A stretch of 10,035 nucleotides of DNA from Gp7-AA10 sp041483175 (GCA_041483175.1 JBGPFD010000123.1:1-10035); one strand, 5' to 3'; shown: positions 1 to 6,745, counted from the stretch's first letter. Notes: generated by a model not told the origin, from the letters alone. Numbers and translations are program-made.

Positions 1-83
1 AAAAAGAGGCCACAGGCAAAGCAAAACGAAGCGACCCACAGGAGCCCCCCGGTGACGTCGTCGAGCAGCCGTCGCTCGCCCAT
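1..83 (-). CDS. Possible start of an unidentified membrane protein, cut by the window edge
   Basis: An ATG at 83-81 opens a minus-strand frame that stays open to the left edge. It reads MGERRLLDDV, then a hydrophobic run of about 16 residues (GGLLWVASFCFACGLF). Most third codon positions are G or C, as in the neighbouring genes, which supports coding. The start lies about 20 nt after the stop of the preceding coding-looking frame (104-106), and the strand matches the whole neighbourhood. No clear Shine-Dalgarno sequence precedes the ATG, and the frame is open for some distance upstream, so the true start is uncertain. The hydrophobic stretch near the N-terminus suggests a membrane anchor or first transmembrane helix. 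Only about 27 codons are visible and I do not recognise the family. Confidence 0.35.
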   Translation of the reverse strand, partial: MGERRLLDDVTGGLLWVASFCFACGLF

Positions 84-103
84 CCGGGCGCGAGTGTAGT
101 GGA

Positions 104-272
104 TCAGCGACCGTGATGTATCGCGATCCGTTCCATCGTCTGGAGGAGCGGAAGAGCCTCGCTCGTCGCGGGCACGCGGGCCTGGAGGTGATCAAACGCG
201 ATCGCCGACCGGTCGCCCCGCAGCGCGAAACGGAGCCGCTCGAGCCGCGACTTGTTCGGGGCGGTCGGTCAC
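104..272 (-). pseudogene. Coding-looking frame after the hemD stop, without a start codon
   Basis: Just after the TGA of the SUMT/HemD fusion, the same reading frame stays open for 54 codons to a TGA at 106-104. It has strong G/C preference at third positions (about 80%) and natural-looking composition, for example RLERLRFALRGDRSAIAF and later LPLLQTMERIAIHHGR. It contains no ATG and only a late GTG. A GTG at 272-270 overlaps the hemD stop as GTGA, the same overlap style used elsewhere in this cluster. It opens a different frame (VTDRPEQ...) that meets a stop after 26 codons. One extra base between them would explain both observations: a small gene of about 55 codons coupled to hemD and broken by a single-base shift, or a sequence error. 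I do not recognise the product. A chance open frame remains possible. Confidence 0.3.
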
Positions 273-1747
273 CGCGACAGCATGCGCACGACCGCATCGC
301 GCAGCGATGCCACCGTCGCCGCGGACGCCTCAGCGTCCGGCTGACGGTTCTGGCGGCGGATCGCCTCGCTGGTGATCGGGCCGATCGAGGCGAGTTTCGC
401 GCCGTTCACCACCGACGAGTTGTGACCGAGCGCTTCGAAAAAGTGATCGACGGTCGAGGCGCTGGTGAAGGTGATGGCGTCCGCTCCCTCGAGCATGGCC
501 GGGTCGCCGGCGACGGCACGCGTGCGGTAGGCGACCGCGAGATCGACCTCCCCTCCGCGCCTCCGCAGCTCCTCGATTAAATCGTCGCGCCCTTCCTCGG
601 CGCGCACCACCGCCGTGCGGATCCCGCGCTGGTCCTGCGCGAGAAGCGGCAGCAACGCCGCGGACTGGAACTTCGGCGGGATCAGATCGGGCTCGATTCC
701 GCGAGCACGCAGATCGTTCGCCGTCGTCTCGCCGACCGCGGCGACCATCACGCCAGACAGCGCGCGAGCGTCTTTCCCGTGATGCCGCAGCCGCTCGAAG
801 AAGGCGTCGACACCGTTGGTTGACGTGAAGATCATCCACTGGTAGCCGGCAGTCGAATCGATGACCCCATCGAGCGAGTCGTACGACGGCGGCGGGACGA
901 TCTCGATGGTTGGAAACTGCACCACCTGCGCGCCGGCCTCTTCCAGCAGCCGCTTCAACTCCGACGCCTGCTCGCGCGCTCGGGTGACGACCACCCGCCT
1001 GCCGAAGAGCGGCTTCGATTCGAACCAGTTGATCGTGTCGTGCAGCGTGACCACGCCGCCGACGACGATCAGCGCGGGCGTGGCGATGCCTGCAGCGCGC
1101 TGTTCGATCGTCTCCAGCGTGCCGGTGACGGTGCGCTGCTGCGCGGTCGTTCCCTTCGAGATTACCGCCGCCGGACCCGTCGCCGGCGCTCCGTGCTCGC
1201 GCAGCTTGCGCACGATCAGCGGCAAGTTACCGATGCCCATCAGAAAGACGATGGTTCCCGAGAGCCGCGCCAGCGCTTCCCAATCGACGCCGGTAGTCTC
1301 CTCGCTCTCGTGGCCCGTCACGAAGGTGACCGAGGTGGCGTGCGCGCGGTGTGTCACCGGGATTCCTGCGTACGCGGGGCCCGCGATGGCGGAGGAGATG
1401 CCGGGAACGATCTCGAACTCGATCGACGCCGCAGCGAGTTCCTCCGCTTCTTCGCCGCCGCGGCCGAAGACGAACGGATCGCCCCCCTTGAGCCGCACGA
1501 CCCGCTTTCCCTCGCGCGCCTTCTCGATCAGCAGTTGATTCGTCCGATCCTGCGGTACGGTGTGCGCGCCGGCGCGTTTGCCGACGTAGATCAGCTCCGC
1601 CGTTTTCGGCACGCGCGCGACAATTTCCGGCGCGACGAGCGCGTCGACGGCGACCACGTCCGCCGAGGCGATCAGCTCCGCAGCGCGCAACGTGAGGAGG
1701 GCGGGATCGCCCGGGCCGGCGCCGACCAGAAAGACTTTGCCGCTCAT
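269..1747 (-). CDS. cobA-hemD: Uroporphyrinogen-III C-methyltransferase / uroporphyrinogen-III synthase fusion
   Basis: This 492-residue protein carries two consecutive tetrapyrrole enzymes. Residues 1 to about 245 are a SAM-dependent uroporphyrinogen-III methyltransferase (SUMT): the N-terminal VFLVGAGPGDPALLTLRA, RLKGGDPFVFGRGGEE near 85-100, and VPGISSAIAGPAYAGIPVTHR near 114-134 are family signatures. Residues from about 248 (FGRRVVVTRAREQ) to the end are uroporphyrinogen-III synthase, with IFTSTNGVDAFF, AVGETTANDLRARGI, and ITFTSASTVDHFF followed by SIGPITSEAIRR. HemD closes and inverts ring D of hydroxymethylbilane; SUMT then methylates C2 and C7 to give precorrin-2, the branch to siroheme and cobalamin. 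The ATG overlaps the hemC stop as ATGA, and a GGAG at 1759-1756 lies 8 nt upstream. No precorrin-2 dehydrogenase domain is fused, so that step must be encoded elsewhere. The identification is secure. Confidence 0.96.
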   Translation of the reverse strand: MSGKVFLVGAGPGDPALLTLRAAELIASADVVAVDALVAPEIVARVPKTAELIYVGKRAGAHTVPQDRTNQLLIEKAREGKRVVRLKGGDPFVFGRGGEEAEELAAASIEFEIVPGISSAIAGPAYAGIPVTHRAHATSVTFVTGHESEETTGVDWEALARLSGTIVFLMGIGNLPLIVRKLREHGAPATGPAAVISKGTTAQQRTVTGTLETIEQRAAGIATPALIVVGGVVTLHDTINWFESKPLFGRRVVVTRAREQASELKRLLEEAGAQVVQFPTIEIVPPPSYDSLDGVIDSTAGYQWMIFTSTNGVDAFFERLRHHGKDARALSGVMVAAVGETTANDLRARGIEPDLIPPKFQSAALLPLLAQDQRGIRTAVVRAEEGRDDLIEELRRRGGEVDLAVAYRTRAVAGDPAMLEGADAITFTSASTVDHFFEALGHNSSVVNGAKLASIGPITSEAIRRQNRQPDAEASAATVASLRDAVVRMLSR

Positions 1748-2640
1748 GTGGCGAACTCCAAGGCTCCGGCGGCAACGAGCGCCTCGTATGTCGCGGCGAT
1801 CACCGCTTCCGGATCGGGTCCTTTACGCATTACGCGGATCGACCGGTCGCCAGCTGGCTCGCCGAAAAAGGCCCGGATGGTGATCTCCTTCTCGATCGTG
1901 GCGTGCACCGCAACCGGTGAGTCGCAATCGAGCAGATCGCCGAATTTCTGCAGTACGCTGCGCTCGCATTGCGCAGCGAGTGCGCTTGACGGGTGATTGA
2001 TCATCGCCGCAATTGCGGCCGCGCGATCGCTCGCCGTCTCGATGGTGATGATCCCCTGTCCCGCGGCGGGTACCATGTCGTCGATTGAAAAAAACGAGCT
2101 GATCTCGCGCTGGCGACCGAGCCGCGTCACGCCGGCGCTGGCCAGGATGATGCCGTCGTAGAGTCCGGCGCGCAGTTTGTTGATGCGCGTGTCGACGTTG
2201 CCCCGGATGTCCTCGGCGCGGAGATCGGGGTACAGGGTGCGCAACTGCGCTCGCCGGCGTGGCGCGCTCGTTCCGATTGTGGATCCCGCGGGCATGCGAT
2301 CGATCGGCGTTCGCCGAAGATGAATCCACGCGTCGCGCGGATCAGCGCGCTCGAGAAACGCGGCGAGGGTAAAACCCTGCGGCACGATGGACGGCACGTC
2401 CTTGAGGCTGTGAACGGCGATGTCCACCTCGCCGGCGGCGAGCGCATCCTCCAGCTCCTTGATGAACACGCCTTTGCCGCCGATCGACGACGGCTTCACG
2501 TCCTGCTGCTTGTCACCGCTGGTGCGAACGGTGACGATCTCCGGCCGGCATCCTCGGTCACGGAGCTGGCGCGCGACTTCGTTTGCCTGCCACAGCGCGA
2601 GCTGGCTGCCGCGGCTGCCGATGCGCACTGCCTCGCTCAT
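1744..2640 (-). CDS. hemC: Porphobilinogen deaminase (hydroxymethylbilane synthase)
   Basis: This 298-residue cytosolic enzyme joins four porphobilinogens into hydroxymethylbilane on a covalently bound dipyrromethane cofactor. The sequence shows IGSRGSQLALWQA at 7-19, GGKGVFIKELEDAL at 54-67, HSLKDVP at 77-83 with the catalytic aspartate at 81, IGTSAPRRRAQL at 122-133, GNVDTRINKL at 147-156 and PAAGQGI at 191-197. The cofactor cysteine should be Cys239 in LLDCDSPVAVHA; here Leu-Asp replaces the Gly-Gly that usually precedes this cysteine. I chose the ATG at 2640-2638 because it starts MSEAVRIGSRGSQ, the normal family N-terminus, and overlaps the hemA stop as ATGA. The frame is open much further upstream, but that is the shadow of hemA. 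There is no Shine-Dalgarno of its own, so translation is probably coupled to hemA. Confidence 0.96.
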   Translation of the reverse strand: MSEAVRIGSRGSQLALWQANEVARQLRDRGCRPEIVTVRTSGDKQQDVKPSSIGGKGVFIKELEDALAAGEVDIAVHSLKDVPSIVPQGFTLAAFLERADPRDAWIHLRRTPIDRMPAGSTIGTSAPRRRAQLRTLYPDLRAEDIRGNVDTRINKLRAGLYDGIILASAGVTRLGRQREISSFFSIDDMVPAAGQGIITIETASDRAAAIAAMINHPSSALAAQCERSVLQKFGDLLDCDSPVAVHATIEKEITIRAFFGEPAGDRSIRVMRKGPDPEAVIAATYEALVAAGALEFAT

Positions 2641-3899
2641 CGCAGTCCGAAAATCTTGCGGATGGTCTGGCGCAGCGATTCGCGTTCGTGCGGTTCGCCG
2701 GCGGATTCCTTCAGCCGCAGGATGGGGTAGTGGAGGATCTTGTTGACCATCTGGCTGGTGAGCATTTCGACCGCCTCGCGCTGCTCGGCGGTGATCGGGC
2801 CAAGACGGCGCAGGCACTTCTCCAGCTCGCCGGAGCGGATGATTTCCAGCCGCTGCTGCAGCTCGAGGATGGTCGGAACGGCGTCCTGGGCGATGAGGCG
2901 GGTGCGGAAGTTGTCCACCTCGCGACTGACGATCACCTCCGCCTGCTCCGCCTTCTGCTGCCGCAGCTCGCGATTCGCGTCGGCGACGTGTTGCAGATCG
3001 TCGATGTTGTAGAGGTACGCCCCCTCGATCTGAGCGATTGACGGATCGATGTTCCGCGGAACGGAGAGATCGATGAGGAATAGCGTCCGCATTTTGCGCG
3101 CCGCCAGCGCGCGTTCGACGTGGCCGGGTTCGATCACGTAATGCGGCGCGGCGGTGGAGGCGATGACGATGTGGCACGTCGCCAGATACGGCTCGATCGC
3201 GTCGAAGTAAATCGCCTGGCCATTGAAGCGCTCTGCGAGCTGCTTTGCGCGGTCGTGGGAGCGATTGGCGACGAAGATCTGTTTGAGCCCGAAGCCATTG
3301 AGATGTTCCGCGGTCAGCTCGCCGATCTCCCCGGCTCCGAGCAGCAGCACCTGCAGATCGCGCAGGTCGCCGAAGATTTTGCGCGCCAGCTCGACGGCCG
3401 CATAAGGAACCGACACGGCGTGCTCGCCGATGCCGGTATCACTGCGCACCTTCTTGGCCACGCGCATGGTCTCTTCAAACAAGCGTTGCAGCAGCGAATC
3501 GAGCGTGCCGTTGCTCTGTGCCGCGGCGAAGGCCGCGCGGACCTGCCCGCCGATCTGCGGCTCGCCGATGACCATGGAGTCGAGTCCCGAGGCAACGCGG
3601 AAGAGGTGTTTGATCACGTCTTCATAGCGAAGAATGTAGAGATGCTTCTCCAGCTCCGCACGTTCGGCCGCGGCGTGTATGGTCAGCCAGTTCACGATCT
3701 CCTCGATGACGTCCTCGCCGGAAGCAGAGACGATCACCTCGACCCGGTTGCACGTCGAGAGCACCGCCGCGCCATCGACTCCGGAGAGCGCCTTTACTTC
3801 GCCCAGCGTCGCCGCGATCTGCGCATCGGCGATGCTCAGTCGCTCGCGCACGGCAACCGGCGCAGTGCGGTGATTGAGGCCGACGAGAACTAGCGCCAC
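2637..3899 (-). CDS. hemA: Glutamyl-tRNA reductase
   Basis: This 420-residue enzyme reduces glutamyl-tRNA(Glu) to glutamate-1-semialdehyde with NADPH, the first committed and usually rate-limiting step of the C5 tetrapyrrole pathway. The N-terminus GLNHRTAPVAVRERL leads to LSTCNRVEVI with the catalytic cysteine at residue 50. GLDSMVIGEPQI lies at 105-116, and the NADPH-binding loop LLGAGEIGELTAEHL at 186-200. The C-terminal half holds the long linker helix and dimerisation domain expected for the family, ending IRKIFGLR. Length is normal. The start is GTG at 3899-3897, because AGGAGGT (3912-3906) sits 6 nt upstream and the residues after it match the family N-terminus. The stop overlaps the hemC start. 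Presence of HemA means the organism uses glutamyl-tRNA rather than glycine plus succinyl-CoA for 5-aminolevulinate. Confidence 0.97.
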   Translation of the reverse strand: MALVLVGLNHRTAPVAVRERLSIADAQIAATLGEVKALSGVDGAAVLSTCNRVEVIVSASGEDVIEEIVNWLTIHAAAERAELEKHLYILRYEDVIKHLFRVASGLDSMVIGEPQIGGQVRAAFAAAQSNGTLDSLLQRLFEETMRVAKKVRSDTGIGEHAVSVPYAAVELARKIFGDLRDLQVLLLGAGEIGELTAEHLNGFGLKQIFVANRSHDRAKQLAERFNGQAIYFDAIEPYLATCHIVIASTAAPHYVIEPGHVERALAARKMRTLFLIDLSVPRNIDPSIAQIEGAYLYNIDDLQHVADANRELRQQKAEQAEVIVSREVDNFRTRLIAQDAVPTILELQQRLEIIRSGELEKCLRRLGPITAEQREAVEMLTSQMVNKILHYPILRLKESAGEPHERESLRQTIRKIFGLR

Positions 3900-3905
3900 C
3901 GCACG

Positions 3906-3912
3906 ACCTCCT
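3906..3912 (-). promoter_or_regulatory. Strong Shine-Dalgarno of hemA
   Basis: On the minus strand AGGAGGT lies 6 nt before the GTG of hemA and overlaps the TGA stop of the upstream ccsA/hemX-like gene. It is the best ribosome binding site in the window and decides the GTG start. Its position suggests that ribosomes ending on the membrane-protein gene can re-initiate on hemA. Confidence 0.8.
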
Positions 3913-4706
3913 CACACATGATGGATCCCCAGCATGGCCACCACGATGGCCACGAATGCGCAAACGGAGATCACCACGGTGCGCCGCGCGCGAACCGAAC
4001 CGCTGATGTACGACTGCAGAAGAACGGCGAACAGTACCCAGGCGACAACGGCGCCAACCTGCTTGACGCGAAGATCGATCAACTCCGCCGTCGTGCGATA
4101 CGACCATAGGATGCCGGCCAGGATGCCCAGGGTGTAAATGCTGAATCCCACTGCGAGCATGCGATAGCTCAACGTGCGGCAGACCTCGAGACTGGGAATC
4201 CACTCCCACAACCGTCCGCGGTGTTTCGATCGCAACGCCCGGTCTTGCACGAAGAACAGCAGCGTGAACGCCAGACCGACCAGCAACGCGGCCACTCCGA
4301 CCGTCGACAGCAGCACGTGCGTGGTGAAGAGATTCGAACGGAGCGCCGGATCCATTTTCGCGAACGGCTCGCGAACCACGGCGGAGATCGTGAGCATCAT
4401 CAGCACCAGGGGATAGACGAAAAACGATGCCGCGTCGACGCGGTAGCGAAAGAGCAGAACCATGTCGGCCGCCAGCACCATCCAGGCCACGAAGGACGCC
4501 GCCTCCGGAAGGTTCGTCAGCGGCGGATGTCCCGTCCGCGCGCAGATCGTCCCGATCCAGATGGTGTGGCTGATCCAACCGCCGATCATCAACACGAGCC
4601 CGGCATGCTGCATCCGCTTCTCGCGCGCGAAGAGCGAGACCAGCGCCACGATCGTTCCGGCGGTATAAAGCAGCAAAGTTGCGTAGAGCGTTGCGTTCAG
4701 GCTCAC
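3912..4706 (-). CDS. HemX/CcsA-like cytochrome c assembly family membrane protein
   Basis: This is a 264-residue integral membrane protein with about eight hydrophobic helices (near 8-27, 34-54, 66-86, 95-111, 126-154, 179-201, 213-236 and 244-262). The pattern GHPPLTNLPEAASFVAW at 59-75, His130 followed by VLLSTVGVAALLVGLAFTL, the soluble loop after FFVQDRALRSK, and LSYRMLAVGFSIYTLGILAG place it in the CcsA/CcmC/HemX cytochrome c assembly family. True CcsA proteins carry a tryptophan-rich haem-handling WWD motif before the penultimate helix. Here the matching stretch is SYRTTAELIDLRVKQVGAVVAW, so most of the motif is lost. That, with its place directly before hemA, favours HemX, which in Bacillus affects HemA level. 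A role in haem export is also possible. The start is GTG at 4706-4704; the upstream frame closes within 20 codons, and no strong ribosome binding site is seen. Confidence 0.8.
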   Translation of the reverse strand: MSLNATLYATLLLYTAGTIVALVSLFAREKRMQHAGLVLMIGGWISHTIWIGTICARTGHPPLTNLPEAASFVAWMVLAADMVLLFRYRVDAASFFVYPLVLMMLTISAVVREPFAKMDPALRSNLFTTHVLLSTVGVAALLVGLAFTLLFFVQDRALRSKHRGRLWEWIPSLEVCRTLSYRMLAVGFSIYTLGILAGILWSYRTTAELIDLRVKQVGAVVAWVLFAVLLQSYISGSVRARRTVVISVCAFVAIVVAMLGIHHV

Positions 4707-4856
4707 GTTGTCAGCTTCTTGCAGAAGACGATTTTGTGGTCTTCGATTCGATCAAAGTCCTTGATGCGCCAGATCTCGTCATCGCCGCTGCGCCAACAAA
4801 ACCGGACTGGCGGGGCCGGTCACGATCTCTTCTGTCTGCGGGACGGATCTTCATCG
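4703..4856 (-). pseudogene. Possible frameshifted small gene between the ATP-grasp and hemX-like genes
   Basis: The roughly 150 nt between the two genes hold protein-like fragments in three frames. An ATG at 4856-4854 starts MKIRPAD. Skipping one base continues as EEIVTGPASPVLLAQRR. Skipping another gives DDEIWRIKDFDRIEDHKIVF, then CKKLTT and a TGA at 4705-4703 that overlaps the GTG of the next gene as GTGA. The last part has a coding-like third-position bias and no start codon of its own; the intact 47-codon frame from the ATG is Ser/Arg/Thr-rich and looks like a shadow. The simplest reading is a small gene of about 50 codons, translationally coupled to the hemX-like gene, that has suffered two single-base shifts or sequence errors. 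No family is recognised. The stretch could instead be non-coding leader. Confidence 0.3.
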
Positions 4857-5816
4857 GTTGCGGCGTGCGCAACCCGCAATGATAAGAGCGTTGAGGAAAT
4901 CTAAAAATAACATTCCACCCGCATCGAGCGCCTTCCGAAATCCGGCGCCTAACCCTAAATCGGGATTCGGGTTGATATCGACGATGTACGTCACTCCATC
5001 ACGTGACGCCTGTCGCAGATCGAACCGGACAGCCATATCGAGGCCGAGCAACTCACAAGCAGTCAAACAGATACCGCCGACCCCCATGCGCGTGCCGGCA
5101 TCCACATTTGCAGGAGTGCGGTTCTGGGTGGCCAGATCTTCGGCCGATCCGCTGTCCCACTTCGCACGCCACCCTACCACACGCTCTTCCGGCCGGAGAT
5201 CGCCGGCGAAAACCACTTCGCCCGGCGGCAAAAGCTGCCCGCAATAGATCGCTTGATTCAGCTCGCGACCATCAATGAACTCCTCGATCAGCGCCGGCTG
5301 CCGAAAGTGCGCCGTCACGAACGCAAACCGCTGCTCGAGTTCACGCCGGGTTGCGACAACCGCGGCCTTGTCGATCCCGATTCCGGCGTCTTCCAACGCC
5401 GGCTTGACGATGTACGTACCCGGCGGCGCCTCCGCGGGGGAGAGATATCCGCGCGGCACCGGCAAGCTGGCTGCGCGGAGCAGGCGCTTGACCAGAATCT
5501 TGTCGGTGCAGAGGGCGACGGCAATCGGATCGCAGGAGGTGTGCGCGATCCCGAGCATCTCCAGCGCCAGGGCAAAGTTTTTCTCGAATCGCGGATTCCC
5601 GAGGACGCCCTCACAGAAATCGACCACGACGTCGAACTCACGCAGTGTGCGGAGCGCCCCGGCGATGTCGTCGCGCACTGGCACCAGCGGCGCGCCGAGA
5701 ACCTCGGCGGCTTCAAGCGCAACCTCGGCGACTTCCGCCTCGCCCATGCGCTCGAATTCGTTGAGGTGCAGTTTGTGATGAGCGTCGTCGTTGTACGCGA
5801 CGGCTATGCGCGCCAC
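4851..5816 (-). CDS. ATP-grasp ligase, divergent relative of D-Ala-D-Ala ligase (second of pair)
   Basis: This 321-residue protein has the ATP-grasp layout: an N-terminal domain with FDVVVDFCEG at 61-70 and ALEMLGIAHTSCDPIAVALCTDK near 84-106; the ATP-binding lysine in YIVKPALEDAGIGID at 135-149; the adenine-binding IEEFIDGRELNQAIY at 177-191; and metal/phosphate residues in VRFDLRQASRDG and IVDINPNPDLG at 278-288. It matches its upstream neighbour segment by segment, so the two look like ancient duplicates. It lacks the GSS(M/V)GV serine loop of D-Ala-D-Ala ligases (here DAGIGI) and has DINPNPDL in place of EVNPLPG, so a different substrate is likely. Start: GTG at 5816-5814, with GGAGG (5825-5821) 4 nt upstream; the longer frame would only add Arg-rich shadow sequence. 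It overlaps the preceding gene by 13 nt. Fold is confident; the joined substrates are unknown. Confidence 0.85.
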   Translation of the reverse strand: MARIAVAYNDDAHHKLHLNEFERMGEAEVAEVALEAAEVLGAPLVPVRDDIAGALRTLREFDVVVDFCEGVLGNPRFEKNFALALEMLGIAHTSCDPIAVALCTDKILVKRLLRAASLPVPRGYLSPAEAPPGTYIVKPALEDAGIGIDKAAVVATRRELEQRFAFVTAHFRQPALIEEFIDGRELNQAIYCGQLLPPGEVVFAGDLRPEERVVGWRAKWDSGSAEDLATQNRTPANVDAGTRMGVGGICLTACELLGLDMAVRFDLRQASRDGVTYIVDINPNPDLGLGAGFRKALDAGGMLFLDFLNALIIAGCARRNR

Positions 5817-6736
5817 CGTTCCTCCGCGCTGGCCATGATGCCGTCGATCAACTGGTCGTAGGCCCAGCCGGCAGCCTTCGCCAGGATGACGAGATCGCTG
5901 CGAACGGGATGGACGCCGGGGAGAGGATTCACTTCGACGAAATTCGGTACGCCATCGCGATCGCAACGGACGTCGACGCGCGCAACGTCGCGCAGGCCGA
6001 ACGCCGTCCAGATGTCGAGGGCCACCTTCGCCACGCGCGGCTCCTGCACGATCCGGTATTCGACGCGGCGCTCGTAGTCGCGCTTCACTTCGATCGAGTA
6101 GAAAAAATTCTCCGCGGTGCTCTTCGGTACCACGTGCATCACGGCGATGACCTTCCCCGCGAGAATGCCGACGGTGTACTCATTGCCGGGCAGAAACTCT
6201 TCGATGAGCACCGGCCCATACGTCCGCACGCGCGCGACGGCGTCGTGCAGCTCGGCCTCGTTGCGGCACAGCGATTTCGCGGTCACCCCCATCGACGAAC
6301 CTTCGGCGGCCGGTTTTACGAAGAGAGGGTAGTGAAGGGCTGTCGGTTGTGAGTTGTCGGTTGTCACCACCACCCACGGTGCGGTTGGAATTCCGTGCGC
6401 CTTCGCCAGCAGTTTCGCCAGGGCCTTGTCGAGGGTGATGCCAATGGCCACCGCGTCGGAGCCGGTGCACGGAATCCCGAGCATCTCCAGCGTCGCCGGC
6501 ACCTGCGATTCCCTCCCCCGCCCACCGACCCCTTCGGCGAGGTTGAACACGCCGTCGACGGGAGACGCCGCGAGCACATCGAGCATCGTTGCCCCCCAGC
6601 CGAGGCGAACGGGCTCGTGGCCGCAATGGTGGAGCGCCGACTCGAGTGCCTCGATCGTTTCGATCGAGTCGAACTCCTCGTAGCGGTCGCCGGCCGCTCC
6701 TTCGGGTTTGAGGTTATAGGTCAGACCGATGCGCAT
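5804..6736 (-). CDS. ATP-grasp ligase, D-Ala-D-Ala ligase-like (first of pair)
   Basis: This 310-residue enzyme of the COG1181/Ddl type should couple ATP cleavage to amide-bond formation through an acyl phosphate. Visible are VDGVFNLAEGVGG at 60-72, LEMLGIPCTGSDAVAIGITLDK at 83-104, the ATP-binding FVKPAAEGSSMGV at 139-151 including the Ddl-type serine loop, VLIEEFLPGNEYTVGIL at 176-192, and RVDVRCDRDG then FVEVNPLPGVHP at 266-277 with the metal-binding Glu and Asn. The N-terminus MRIGLTYNL lacks the GGxSxEHxVS signature of true D-Ala-D-Ala ligases, and no mur/fts genes are nearby, so a peptidoglycan role is doubtful. I chose the ATG at 6736-6734; longer versions from a GTG at 6817 would translate the adjacent palindromic repeat. 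No Shine-Dalgarno is visible. A heptanucleotide repeat encodes residues near 125-133. Confidence 0.85.
   Translation of the reverse strand: MRIGLTYNLKPEGAAGDRYEEFDSIETIEALESALHHCGHEPVRLGWGATMLDVLAASPVDGVFNLAEGVGGRGRESQVPATLEMLGIPCTGSDAVAIGITLDKALAKLLAKAHGIPTAPWVVVTTDNSQPTALHYPLFVKPAAEGSSMGVTAKSLCRNEAELHDAVARVRTYGPVLIEEFLPGNEYTVGILAGKVIAVMHVVPKSTAENFFYSIEVKRDYERRVEYRIVQEPRVAKVALDIWTAFGLRDVARVDVRCDRDGVPNFVEVNPLPGVHPVRSDLVILAKAAGWAYDQLIDGIMASAEERWRA
6338..6365 (-). repeat. Four tandem heptanucleotide units inside an ATP-grasp gene
   Basis: On the minus strand the units are GACAACC, GACAACT, CACAACC and GACAGCC, each differing from GACAACC by at most one or two bases. They encode the loop TTDNSQPTA between the central strand (WVVV) and the ATP-binding strand (YPLFVKP). 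The unit is 7 nt, so gain or loss of one unit would shift the reading frame. Confidence 0.7.
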
Positions 6737-6745
6737 GGGTGAACT

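Noticed and set aside
1040..1996. Plus-strand open frame of 318 codons across the cobA-hemD / hemC junction
   Set aside because: Composition is dominated by Arg/Asp/His and it spans two well-supported genes on the other strand. It is a shadow frame.
2641..3177. Upstream extension of hemC into the hemA region
   Set aside because: The extra residues are Arg/His/Pro-rich shadow of hemA; the normal HemC N-terminus begins at the ATG overlapping the hemA stop.
3120..3893. Plus-strand open frame of 257 codons antisense to hemA
   Set aside because: It lies wholly within hemA, which has complete family motifs. No independent ribosome binding site or motif is seen.
5804..6736. Annotating this gene as a true D-alanine-D-alanine ligase (ddl)
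   Set aside because: The GGxSxEHxVS N-terminal signature is missing and there are no cell wall genes nearby. Only the ATP-grasp fold and the serine loop are shared.
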